The notes under the pieces were generated by a model, which worked only from the letters and a program-made list of their open reading frames with translations, ran no database searches and had not been told where the DNA came from. A DNA stretch of 64,000 nucleotides. Origin: Thermoleptolyngbya sichuanensis A183 (GTDB lineage: Bacteria; Cyanobacteriota; Cyanobacteriia; Elainellales; Elainellaceae). The DNA is taken from positions 2,976,001-3,040,000 of the forward strand of contig NZ_CP053661.1 in assembly GCF_013177315.1 (NCBI RefSeq), given 5' to 3'. Position 1 is the first letter of the stretch; each line of letters starts with the position of its first letter. This document shows, piece after piece, positions 7,483 to 15,105 of this stretch. The translations under genes were made by a program, and so were the position numbers.

Positions 7483-9090
7483 ATGTCCACGGCGCGGCCC
7501 GACATTGTGTTTATTGTGCTGGATACGCAGCGGCGCGATCGCCTCTCGTGTTATGGCTACCCGCTGCCGACCTCGCCCCATCTAGACGCATTTGCCGCAA
7601 CGTCTACCCGCTTTCACCATGCGGTGTCTGCGGCGCAATGGACCGTTCCCTCCCACGCCACCCTGTTCACCGGACTCTACCCCTCGGCGCATGGCGTGTT
7701 GCAGTCCTACTCGCGGCTGCCCGATCACATTCCCACGCTGGCAGAGCGGCTGAGCGCAGGCGGCTATTATACGGCGGGCTTTTGCAACAATCCGCTGGTG
7801 GGCGTGATCAACAACGGACTGCGGCGCGGCTTCTACAGCTTTTTGAACTACAGCGGCCTGCTCACCTCGCGGCCCAACCAGGCCGGCATTCCGTCTGGGC
7901 TGGTGGGCAAATATCGGCAGTTTTTTAAGCGATCGCTCGCCAACTTGCTGAACCGGGTGCAGGACTCCTTTGCGAGGTCGGAGCTGATGCTAGCGCTGTC
8001 CTTTACGCCGCTGATGGTTCCCCTCTGGCAAACGGCGCTGAGCTTTAAGGGCAACACGCGCAAATCCCTGGACGACGCGGCCCAACTGCTGATCGACCGC
8101 AAAGGACTTGATAGCGATCAGCCCATTTTCAGCTTTTTGAACCTGATGGGCACGCACATGCCCTACCACCCGCCCCGGCAGTATGTGGAGCGGTTTGCGC
8201 CAAACGTCCTGCGCGACAAGGCGGCGCAGCATTACCTGAAGCAGTTTAATGGCGACATCTACGGCTGGCTGGCTCCCCTAGCGGAGGTGCTAGACGAGCG
8301 CCAGAAAGCCACGCTGGACGGCATGTACGACGCGGAGGTGGCCTATCAAGACGAGCTGCTGGGCGCGTTTTTCCGCAGGCTGGCGGAGAGCGGGCGACTG
8401 GACAACACCCTGGTCATCGTGTGTTCCGACCACGGCGAACACCTGGGCGAAAAGCAGTTCATCGGCCACTCCATCACGCTCTACAACGAGCTAATTCAAG
8501 TGCCGCTGATGATTCACGACCCTAGTGGCAATTTGCCCAAGGGCACGGTGCGCGAGGATGTAGTTTCTACTCGTCGTCTGTTCCACACGGTGCTGACCAG
8601 TGCTGGACTGGCCAACGAAATGGAGGAAACCCTGACCCTGGCGCACCCCCCTGGCAGCGAGGGCGATCGCCGCGTGTTTGCCGAAGCGATTCCGCCGCAA
8701 AACGTGGTAAACCTGCTCTACAAGCGGCAGCCAGAACTGGTGCTGGCCCGCGCCTGCGATCAGCCGCGCCGCGCCGTCTGGATTGGCAACCACAAGCTGA
8801 TCGAAACGGGGGGCGATTCTGGGACAGATGGCTTCGCGAATCGCCTAGAGCTGTACGACTTTCAGCAAGACCCCACCGAAGCCCTCAACCTCAGCGACAT
8901 TCTGCCGGAAAACGTGGAGGTTCTCCAGGAGTGCTTGCAGCAGTTTGTTGGGGAATTTGTCGGGGAATACGCAGGCGAGGGCGTGGAGTATGGCGATCGC
9001 GCTGGTGCGACGGAACAGCATCGTGCCCCCGGCTTCGACGATCCCGAAGTTCAGCGCCGCCTGCGCGACTTGGGCTATTTGGAAGACTAG
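7483..9090 (+). CDS. Sulfatase-fold (alkaline phosphatase superfamily) hydrolase
   Basis: The 535-residue protein has the sulfatase fold: a metal site at IVLDTQRRDRLSCYGY (Asp14 region), the active-site block WTVPSHATLFTGLYP near residues 53-67, and a second metal block CSDHGEHLGE. True sulfatases need Cys or Ser followed by x-P-x-R at the active site. Here Thr54-Val-Pro-Ser-His takes that place, so formylglycine cannot form. It is better regarded as a phosphohydrolase or phosphotransferase-like member of uncertain substrate. No signal peptide is visible. The ATG at 7483 has GGGAG 7 bp upstream; ATG 7459 is an alternative. The C terminus carries a GEFVGEYAGEG repeat. Confidence 0.82.
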   Translation: MSTARPDIVFIVLDTQRRDRLSCYGYPLPTSPHLDAFAATSTRFHHAVSAAQWTVPSHATLFTGLYPSAHGVLQSYSRLPDHIPTLAERLSAGGYYTAGFCNNPLVGVINNGLRRGFYSFLNYSGLLTSRPNQAGIPSGLVGKYRQFFKRSLANLLNRVQDSFARSELMLALSFTPLMVPLWQTALSFKGNTRKSLDDAAQLLIDRKGLDSDQPIFSFLNLMGTHMPYHPPRQYVERFAPNVLRDKAAQHYLKQFNGDIYGWLAPLAEVLDERQKATLDGMYDAEVAYQDELLGAFFRRLAESGRLDNTLVIVCSDHGEHLGEKQFIGHSITLYNELIQVPLMIHDPSGNLPKGTVREDVVSTRRLFHTVLTSAGLANEMEETLTLAHPPGSEGDRRVFAEAIPPQNVVNLLYKRQPELVLARACDQPRRAVWIGNHKLIETGGDSGTDGFANRLELYDFQQDPTEALNLSDILPENVEVLQECLQQFVGEFVGEYAGEGVEYGDRAGATEQHRAPGFDDPEVQRRLRDLGYLED

Positions 9091-9172
9091 GATGCAGAGG
9101 TTAAGAGATGGGGCTAAGGCCCATCCAGACCACCCTCGCCAAAATCCAAAATCTCCAATCCAAAATCAAACG

Positions 9173-9260
9173 GGACTTACGCAGTTGGACGATTTCTCGC
9201 AAGCGCAGCCCGTGAGAAATCGTCCAAAACCCAGAAAACTTATCGCAAGTGCGTGAGTCC
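9173..9260 (+). repeat. MITE-6 copy 1 (GGACTTACGCA family)
   Basis: This 88-bp element has inverted ends GGACTTACGCAGTTGG and, as the reverse complement of the right end, GGACTCACGCACTTG. Inside are nearly palindromic arms GGACGATTTCTCGC / GTGAGAAATCGTCC. A second copy lies inverted at 43143-43232. Confidence 0.75.
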
Positions 9261-9334
9261 TGATCCAATCAGGCTTTGCCCAGATTTACCAAAAAGATTT
9301 ACCAAAATATTACGGGTCAACTCAGGAGACTAGC

Positions 9335-10018
9335 ATGTATGTCCTGATCGGGGGTGCGGGTGTGATCGGTATCAGTCTGGCGCAAACGCTCGTAGAACTG
9401 GGGCACACCGTGGCGCTGGTGGATATTGACCCCAACGCCTGCCGCTATGCGCGAGAACAGATCGGCGCAATGGCGTTTGAGGGCAGCGCCGTGAGTACCG
9501 AAGTGCTGCTGGAAGCAGGCATTCGCAAAGCCGATGCGATCGCCGCTGTGCTAAGAGAAGACGCGCTCAACCTGGCAATGGTGACGCTGGCCAAGCACTA
9601 CGGCGTGCCACAGATTGTCGTGCGGATGCGCCATCGCGACTTTGCCGAACCTTACCGCATCGCGGGCGCAACCACCGTCGTCAACGCCATCGACCTGGCC
9701 GTATCCACCATGGCCAACGCCATCGAATATCCCCAGGTCGAGTCCATCATGCACTTCGACCAAGGGCAAATCGAAATCCTCAAGCTCCATATTCCAGGGA
9801 GTTGCCGCGTTGTCGGCCGCAGCCTCGCTGAGATTGCCCAAGATCCCCGCTTTCCTCGTGATTCCCTGATCATCGGCTATCAGCCCCACCATCATGAAAA
9901 CTTGGTCATTCCCAAGGGCAGCACGGTGCTGGAGGCGGGTTCCACAATTCTCATGGCCACCAAGCCCGGCTCCATTCATCAGGCGGTGGATTTCATCGAA
10001 GGCTGCCCCACAGATTAA
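9335..10018 (+). CDS. TrkA/KtrA-type potassium uptake regulator (RCK protein)
   Basis: The 227-residue protein starts with a Rossmann NAD-binding domain (MYVLIGGAGVIG, with VDIDPNACRYAR ending the second strand) typical of RCK_N/TrkA_N. A second domain from about residue 140 (ILKLHIPGSCRVVGRSLAEI) is the RCK_C/TrkA_C ligand-binding domain. Such proteins sit on the cytoplasmic face of Trk/Ktr or channel pores and gate K+ flow in response to nucleotides. No membrane subunit is adjacent, so the partner lies elsewhere. CAGGAG lies 7 bp before the ATG. A tandem 13-bp repeat (AGATTTACCAAAA) precedes the gene at 9282-9306. Confidence 0.9.
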   Translation: MYVLIGGAGVIGISLAQTLVELGHTVALVDIDPNACRYAREQIGAMAFEGSAVSTEVLLEAGIRKADAIAAVLREDALNLAMVTLAKHYGVPQIVVRMRHRDFAEPYRIAGATTVVNAIDLAVSTMANAIEYPQVESIMHFDQGQIEILKLHIPGSCRVVGRSLAEIAQDPRFPRDSLIIGYQPHHHENLVIPKGSTVLEAGSTILMATKPGSIHQAVDFIEGCPTD

Positions 10019-10051
10019 TTTCTGGCTTTCAAGAGTTAGCAACCTGTATTA

Positions 10052-10191
10052 AGAGCTAATTTATGAAGCAAATCTTAAGAAGCCTGAAACTCTTGGCATG
10101 TGTGGCTTTGAGGTCATGCTTGCCCAGGAAAAGCGGTTTCTCGGAAATCCTTGATTAACAAGGCTTTCAGGCTCCTTTACAAATTAGCTCT
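10052..10191 (+). repeat. MITE-2 copy 2 (AGAGCTAATTT family)
   Basis: This 140-bp copy differs from the copies at 4284 and 48046 by only a few bases. It lies about 35 bp beyond the TrkA-type gene and is the first of three mobile elements stacked head to tail up to 11427. Confidence 0.88.
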
Positions 10192-10203
10192 AAAACTCGG
10201 CGA

Positions 10204-10297
10204 TAAGTAGATAGACCAGATTCAAAAACAGATCCTGAACCCTGCGCGGGCGGCGCAGGGTCTTTGGATTTTATATTTATTAATGTCTACCTACTTA
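10204..10297 (+). repeat. MITE-1 copy 2, short hairpin form
   Basis: This is a 94-bp copy of the TAAGTAG family. The ends are intact (TAAGTAGATAGACC / GTCTACCTACTTA), but the central GC hairpin is shortened. The IS630 element starts at the next base after it. Confidence 0.85.
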
Positions 10298-10346
10298 TAT
10301 CAACTCTCTAAATACCCGCTACACATAGAGCATCGACAATCCAATC

Positions 10347-10910
10347 CTACTGAGTCAGCGATCGCAGCGACTCCGCCGAAAGGCGACAAACCCACTGGCT
10401 GATGGCGTGCTGGAGTTGGCAAACATCATCAAAGTGAACCCAAGCTAGCTCCCGCTTGAGTTCCCGCCAGACCCGCTCAATGGGATTGACCTCAGGGCAA
10501 TAAGGCGGCTGAAACACCAAGATGACATTGTCCGGTATCGTCAGGGTCTGAGCCGTATGGGCTGCGGCATTATCCACCTGAATCAGATGTAAATCATCGG
10601 GGAACTGAGCCGCAAAGCTGTGCAAAAACGCCTCAAAACAGGAACTGTCGAGATGAGAAAACTCGACTATCCACGATGCACCGCTCAGCGGTTCCACTAG
10701 ACCGTACAGCCACCGATACACAAAGTCCCATTGAACTGAACCAATCGGCTGCACCCCAAAGCCCGTCAACTTGCGATGTTGAACCGTCAGCAGTCCGACG
10801 CGGCTCTCATCGCTGCACCAATAGCGGATTCGCCCCCCGTAGCGTTGTCTCAAGGCTGGCGGAATCGACTGGCTTATCTGGGCTGCAAGGTTTGCTGAAC
10901 GGACTCGCAC
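10347..10910 (-). CDS. IS630 transposase, catalytic part (ORF B)
   Basis: This 187-residue part carries the DDE catalytic domain. The first Asp is in YWCSDESRVGL, the second in LIQVDNAAAHTA, and the Glu is in NPIERVWRELKRE. It overlaps ORF A by 37 bp and lies in the -1 frame relative to it, so the active enzyme is probably made as an A-B fusion by frameshifting. The frame is intact to its stop, so the element may be active. Confidence 0.88.
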   Translation of the reverse strand: MRVRSANLAAQISQSIPPALRQRYGGRIRYWCSDESRVGLLTVQHRKLTGFGVQPIGSVQWDFVYRWLYGLVEPLSGASWIVEFSHLDSSCFEAFLHSFAAQFPDDLHLIQVDNAAAHTAQTLTIPDNVILVFQPPYCPEVNPIERVWRELKRELAWVHFDDVCQLQHAISQWVCRLSAESLRSLTQ

Positions 10911-11374
10911 GCCCCAGGAGTCTGCTTCTTTGACACCGGACGGGGCACTTTGAGCTTCGCTTTGAGCCGATAGCGCACCGTCTTATGCACCGTCTTGTAG
11001 GGGACGGGTTGACCATGCACCGCTGCGAGCCACTGCTGCACTGCTCCATAACTGCTAAAGCCTTCTGGATCTTGCAGTTCCCGTTCCAAAGATGCCAGGA
11101 CTTCACCGCTAATCGCTCGCGGTCGTCCACTGCGAGATGCCACCTTCACCAACGCTTCGAGTCCACTCTGTCGATACTGGCTCAGCCAACGAGACACGGT
11201 CGTGCGATGGCAACCGCTCAGTTGGGCTAACTGCTCAACGCTCTTCGCTTGTCCGGTTTTTAACCACCACAACACCTGTACTTTACGGCGCTGTGATGAC
11301 CGTTGCTGTTGTTCCAAGACGGCTTTTAGTTCTTCTGCTGTTTCAGCGATATCGATTTTGAGGACTCCACTCAT
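10874..11374 (-). CDS. IS630 transposase, DNA-binding part (ORF A)
   Basis: This 166-residue N-terminal part has a helix-turn-helix region (SVEQLAQLSGCHRTTVSRWL) followed by the SGRPRAIS linker and a second winged-helix segment, the usual IS630 end-binding module. It ends in QTPGACESVQQTLQPR, where a -1 shift somewhere upstream of the stop would continue into ORF B. A canonical A6G slippery run is not present; the nearest purine-rich stretch is TCAAAGAAG. Confidence 0.85.
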   Translation of the reverse strand: MSGVLKIDIAETAEELKAVLEQQQRSSQRRKVQVLWWLKTGQAKSVEQLAQLSGCHRTTVSRWLSQYRQSGLEALVKVASRSGRPRAISGEVLASLERELQDPEGFSSYGAVQQWLAAVHGQPVPYKTVHKTVRYRLKAKLKVPRPVSKKQTPGACESVQQTLQPR

Positions 11375-11502
11375 GGCGGCTCGCTCTAACGTCTTCTTAC
11401 ATGTAGCAGATCTTTGGAGATTTGATATTAGCTAAACGAGCAGCCCAAAATCGGCAACCCAAAATCTAAAATCCAAAATCCAAAATCCAAAATCCAACAC
11501 CC

Positions 11503-12297
11503 TCACCACAAAAATTCCTCGCGGCGCATGGGCGCATCGGTCTGTCGCTCTGTCGGCTGTTCCAGCACGTAGGGATTGGGCGGCTCACCGGGCATCAAAT
11601 AGCGCTCACCCCAGCCGCCGTTTAGGTCTTCGGGGCGACGGACGGGCGGAGTGGTGCGGTCGGCAGGCAGGGCAACAGGCTGCGCTTGATGCACCTGGAT
11701 ATAGTGCTGCCCGTCCGCGGCGGTGTAGAGATGTTTGCCGCTGATGGTCAGCTTTTTATTGCGAAGCTGCTGTTCTAGCGCGGGCAGTTGCTCGACTTTG
11801 CCGACCGGGTTCAGCGTTGCCAAAAAGATCACGTCTTGGCTGGGTTCCAAATTCAGCCGGAGGGCAGCTTGCTCAAATTGCCACGATTCCTGATAGCGAC
11901 CATCCTCCGCAACCTGCCACAAGTTAAGCCGGGCCTGCCATTGGCCATTGGTCACGGTTGCCGTCTGATAGGCCAGGATGGAATAACTGGGCTTCGCGTT
12001 GGAGGAAACGCCAGACTGTCGCGCTGGCTCCAGATAGCGAACAGCGGCGATCGCCAATCGAGCATTATCAGGAAGATTGGTTGTACCAGCGATCGCGTAC
12101 ACACCGGAACCCTCTGACGACACGCTGAGTTGCAGATCAATATCACTTCGAGAACCCAGCGAAAACCGTCCTGGCTGACAGAAGCGAGACAGGAGCAAGA
12201 CCGCTGCCAACACCGCACCAGCCTGTAGGAAATGTCGGGCAGTGCGATAGTCTAGCGAACGTAATCGATCCCGTAGCGGTGATATAGAAAGTAACAT
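11503..12297 (-). CDS. Membrane-anchored hypothetical protein
   Basis: I do not recognise this 264-residue protein. A single hydrophobic segment near residues 25-38 (LQAGAVLAAVLLLSRF) follows a positively charged N terminus, so it is probably anchored with the rest outside the cytoplasm. The following region (DIDLQLSVSSEGSGVYAIAG) looks like beta-sandwich sequence. The C terminus is proline- and charge-rich. The gene precedes the pentapeptide gene's 3' end on the same strand in the order pentapeptide then this gene, with about 125 bp between them, so they could be co-transcribed. Confidence 0.65.
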   Translation of the reverse strand: MLLSISPLRDRLRSLDYRTARHFLQAGAVLAAVLLLSRFCQPGRFSLGSRSDIDLQLSVSSEGSGVYAIAGTTNLPDNARLAIAAVRYLEPARQSGVSSNAKPSYSILAYQTATVTNGQWQARLNLWQVAEDGRYQESWQFEQAALRLNLEPSQDVIFLATLNPVGKVEQLPALEQQLRNKKLTISGKHLYTAADGQHYIQVHQAQPVALPADRTTPPVRRPEDLNGGWGERYLMPGEPPNPYVLEQPTERQTDAPMRREEFLW

Positions 12298-12366
12298 AAC
12301 AACTCAGCGAAACGGAATGAGGCTAGAACCTGCTTGATTGGAGTTTTGGCAAGGTTAATAGAGAAT

Positions 12367-12426
12367 TAATCGGGTATTTACTAATTGGGTATTTACTAAT
12401 CGGGTATTTACTAATCGGGTATTTAA
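12367..12426. repeat. 15-bp tandem repeat, four units, at the pentapeptide gene stop
   Basis: Four units of TAATCGGGTATTTAC (one with a single change) run up to and overlap the stop codon at 12423. This is one of the clearest gene-edge minisatellites in the window. Confidence 0.88.
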
Positions 12427-13151
12427 TAGGGCACAGTACCCTGATAGGTGCTGCCGTTGGGCATAATGGCAAACTCTAGCTGGGCGTTGCTGAGGTTTGC
12501 GCCCTGTAGATTGGCATCCAGGAAGTTGGCATAGCGCAGATCGGAATCGCTTAGATCGGCGATCGCCAGATTTGCCCGACTCAGCAATGCGCCGTAGAGG
12601 CTGGTTTGCCTTAGGTTCGCCCGTTCCATTTGGCTATCTGTCAGGTTGGCGGCCCGCATCTCGGCTCCGGTCAGCGTTGCCTGCTGCAAGTCTGCTTTTT
12701 CTAAGGTGGCGTGCATCATCTGAGCGTTCCGAAAGTTGGTGCGATTCAGCACCGCGCCTTGCAAATCTGCACCCTGAAGATTGGCACTTTGTAGACTAGC
12801 ATCGGTCAGATTGGATCGGGTTAGCTGGGCATTAATTAACTTGGTGTTGTCAAACTTAGCGGCCGTCAGGTTTGCCTCTCGCAGGTCAACCCGGCTCAGG
12901 TCGAGTCCGCTCAAATCCACCCCACTCAGGTTGCAGCGGGGACACTTGCGCGTTTGCTTCAGGCGTTCTAGATTGCCGCTTTGCAGCCGCTGAGACAGAG
13001 AACCTGTGAGAGAACCTGTTTCGGAAGCAACTATTCTAGACGGCTCCGGACGAGCAAAGCCTGTCAGGAATGCTCGGAGTCCAGGAATACCCAGCATGGC
13101 GGCTACAGACCCCAGAACCACGATGATGAACAGGCTAAATCTCTTATCCAT
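12423..13151 (-). CDS. Pentapeptide repeat protein, membrane anchored
   Basis: The 242-residue protein starts with a hydrophobic segment (LFIIVVLGSVAAMLGIPGLRAF) and then, from about residue 75, has some 30 tandem A(D/N)LXX pentapeptides, for example ANLTAAKFDNTKLINAQL. Such repeats fold into a right-handed quadrilateral beta helix. Cyanobacteria carry many of these, most of unknown function. A CPRC motif directly before the repeats (TRKCPRCNLSGVDLSG) is a common cyanobacterial variant. The protein is probably membrane-attached with the helix outside or in the lumen. Start ATG 13151. Confidence 0.9.
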   Translation of the reverse strand: MDKRFSLFIIVVLGSVAAMLGIPGLRAFLTGFARPEPSRIVASETGSLTGSLSQRLQSGNLERLKQTRKCPRCNLSGVDLSGLDLSRVDLREANLTAAKFDNTKLINAQLTRSNLTDASLQSANLQGADLQGAVLNRTNFRNAQMMHATLEKADLQQATLTGAEMRAANLTDSQMERANLRQTSLYGALLSRANLAIADLSDSDLRYANFLDANLQGANLSNAQLEFAIMPNGSTYQGTVPY

Positions 13152-13573
13152 AAGGCTAGAACTTGGGGGGCGATCGCCAATGTCTCAGAACAAAGCTTGT
13201 GGATTCAGACTCTATCTTGCCTCTTGGAGGCAAGCAGATCGAATTAGAAAATCATCAAGTATTTTTCAGCAAAAATGACAGCTTTTGACAACCTTTATCA
13301 ACCTTTTCAATTCGATTGATTCAGATCCGGAGAGTGAGCCGATTGCAAATCAACTGTTTCGAGCGAGCAGTTTTTTACAGCGCAACCGGAAGATTTAAAT
13401 CAAGACTTGATAAAGATAAAGCGGCTGATCATCTAGTTTTTATATGGCTATTTTTCTTGTAAAGATCAGCCAACTAGGCAATTGATAACAGCCATTGCGC
13501 TGAGTGGATTACTATACTATGCCTAGTCAGGCTGCGATGTTGCAGCAATCTGCTACTGCTTCCTCTCTAGCTT
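13152..13573. other. Intergenic region, no gene seen
   Basis: About 420 bp of AT-richer sequence lies between the pentapeptide gene and MITE-3 copy 1. It must hold the pentapeptide gene promoter. I see no RNA gene and no convincing reading frame in it. Confidence 0.5.
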
Positions 13574-13740
13574 TAGAGGATGTTTGAAAAGTCCTACTGT
13601 TTGTAGCAAAGCGTGTAAGATTCCCCTAAATCCCCCTTAAAAAGGGGGACTTTAAGGCGGTTTCTCCCCTTTTTAAGGGGAGCTAGGGGGATCTCTAAGT
13701 GCTTAACATTACAGGCGATACCTTTTCAAACACCCTCTTA
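13574..13740 (+). repeat. MITE-3 copy 1 (TAGAGGATGTTTGAAAAG family)
   Basis: The ends are TAGAGGATGTTTGAAAAG and CTTTTCAAACACCCTCTTA, inverted with two or three differences. The middle has the CCCCCTTAAAAAGGGGGAC palindrome common in cyanobacteria. A longer copy lies at 28981-29204, beside gap1. Confidence 0.82.
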
Positions 13741-13857
13741 GAGCCGAGGCGATGTCGTCAAATCAGCAAAATCAAATTTGCGGCATCAAATCAGCAACAT
13801 TGCTGAGAAGGCAAAGTGAAAAATATCTGTCGAGAATTTTCTCTAACGTGTACTAAG

Positions 13858-14175
13858 ATGAGCCAGTCTCCCATCAAAACAATCTTGATTCCCTCATTGC
13901 TCACGGCTGGGGTTGTCTTTGGATTGTCTGTCACGGCTGTAACGAACTACAACACCCTGCCCTCATCCGAAATGCCCCAAGAACTAGCCTTAAAGGAGCA
14001 ATATCGAAATATTGCTGTGCGAAATATTGGGCTTTGCATTTTGGGAAGTGCGCTATCGGGTTTGCTGGTGGCAGGCGGCATACGAAGCATCCAGAATTCT
14101 CACAAGAAGGCAAAGCAAAAACAGGATTCTATGTCTGGTTTAATCGCGGAGTTTCTATCAACTCGTCCAGAATAG
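13858..14175 (+). CDS. Small two-TM hypothetical membrane protein
   Basis: I do not recognise this 105-residue protein. It has two hydrophobic segments, at about residues 8-24 (ILIPSLLTAGVVFGLSV) and 57-72 (IGLCILGSALSGLLVAGG), joined by a polar loop, with a lysine-rich C-terminal tail. I chose the ATG at 13858; a GTG at 13816 would add 14 residues. Its stop codon lies inside the first unit of a 16-bp tandem repeat. Confidence 0.55.
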   Translation: MSQSPIKTILIPSLLTAGVVFGLSVTAVTNYNTLPSSEMPQELALKEQYRNIAVRNIGLCILGSALSGLLVAGGIRSIQNSHKKAKQKQDSMSGLIAEFLSTRPE

Positions 14176-14211
14176 TTCTCGTCCAGAATAGTTCTTGTCC
14201 AGAATAGTTGA
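14164..14211. repeat. 16-bp tandem repeat, three units, ahead of the GntR gene
   Basis: Three units of CGTCCAGAATAGTTCT span the stop of the preceding gene and end 90 bp before the GntR-family start. It could be an accidental duplication or a set of regulator half-sites. It does not resemble the usual GntR operator palindrome. Confidence 0.8.
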
Positions 14212-14301
14212 CGCGCTGCGCCAATTTTTTTGTGGACTGTTCTTGCATAGATTGGCTGGTTTCGTAGACTGGTTGCATACCAAGTCTACCCAGCCGATAG
14301 C

Positions 14302-15015
14302 ATGTCCACTCCGCTGCATCTTGCAATTTCTGAACAACTCCGTTGCCAAATTCTCGGCGGCGACTATCCGCCAGGAGAACAACTGCCCAGCGAATACCAA
14401 CTGGTGGAGCGGTTTGGGGTGAGCCGAACGACGATTCGACAGGCGATCGCCAATCTCATCAGCCAGGGCCTCGTCGTCTCTCGCCAGGGTAAGGGCGTGT
14501 TTGTTACGGAGCGGCGCAAGGTCACCTACTCCCTGTCTAGCCCGATGGTGTTTTTGGAAGCGGACATGGCGCAGCAAGGCATTTCGCTTTTGGCGAAGCG
14601 GCTGGAGTCTGGTCTGGTCGAGGTTCCCGTCGTCGCTCAGCACTTGTTTGAAACGCCCACTGCCTATTTTCAAAAGAAACTGCTGGAGATTAACGGCGCA
14701 CCCGGAGCGCTGGACTTGACCTATGTGCCGCCGCCGTTTGAAACATTTTTTGCGGTCGATTCAGCCCATCAAATGACGTTTCCGGTGCTGGAGCAGCACG
14801 GCATTGCGATCGCCCGCATAGAAGCCATCCTAGAATGCACCTATGCCAATCCAGAAGAGAGCCTGCATTTAGAGGTTCCGCTGGGACATCCGCTGATTGT
14901 CTATCGCCACACCGCCTTTACCACGGGCGATCGCCCCGTTGCCTACGGGGAAACCATTTCACGGGGCGATCGCTTTTGCTATTCCCTGGAAATTCGCCGG
15001 GGGGAATCATTCTAA
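14302..15015 (+). CDS. GntR/HutC-family transcriptional regulator with UTRA domain
   Basis: The 237-residue protein has an N-terminal winged helix-turn-helix of the GntR type (GGDYPPGEQLPSEYQLVERFGVSRTTIRQAI, near residues 19-48). From about residue 80 it has a UTRA ligand-binding domain (LLEINGAPGALDLTYVPP, and later YGETISRGDRF). Members bind small metabolites and repress nearby catabolic or transport operons. The effector is not predictable here. It lies upstream of the cobyrinate synthase gene on the same strand, 90 bp away, which may be coincidental. Confidence 0.9.
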   Translation: MSTPLHLAISEQLRCQILGGDYPPGEQLPSEYQLVERFGVSRTTIRQAIANLISQGLVVSRQGKGVFVTERRKVTYSLSSPMVFLEADMAQQGISLLAKRLESGLVEVPVVAQHLFETPTAYFQKKLLEINGAPGALDLTYVPPPFETFFAVDSAHQMTFPVLEQHGIAIARIEAILECTYANPEESLHLEVPLGHPLIVYRHTAFTTGDRPVAYGETISRGDRFCYSLEIRRGESF

Positions 15016-15105
15016 AGCATTTATCAAGGATGCAAAGGCGCACGTCCTCGATGCAATCCGTCGAACGCTAAAATGACGCTGTAGTGACGTGGCTGGGATG
15101 CAACA

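Larger units (their letters stand above)
10298..11427 (-). mobile_element. IS630-family insertion sequence
   Basis: The two ends are inverted repeats: TATCAACTCTCTAAA on the left and, as the reverse complement on the right, TATCAAATCTCCAAA, followed on both sides by a GCTACA core. A TA dinucleotide lies at each edge (10298-10299 and 11426-11427), as expected for IS630/Tc1-mariner target duplication. The length is about 1.13 kb. Two overlapping reading frames encode the transposase. It abuts MITE-1 copy 2 exactly. Confidence 0.88.
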
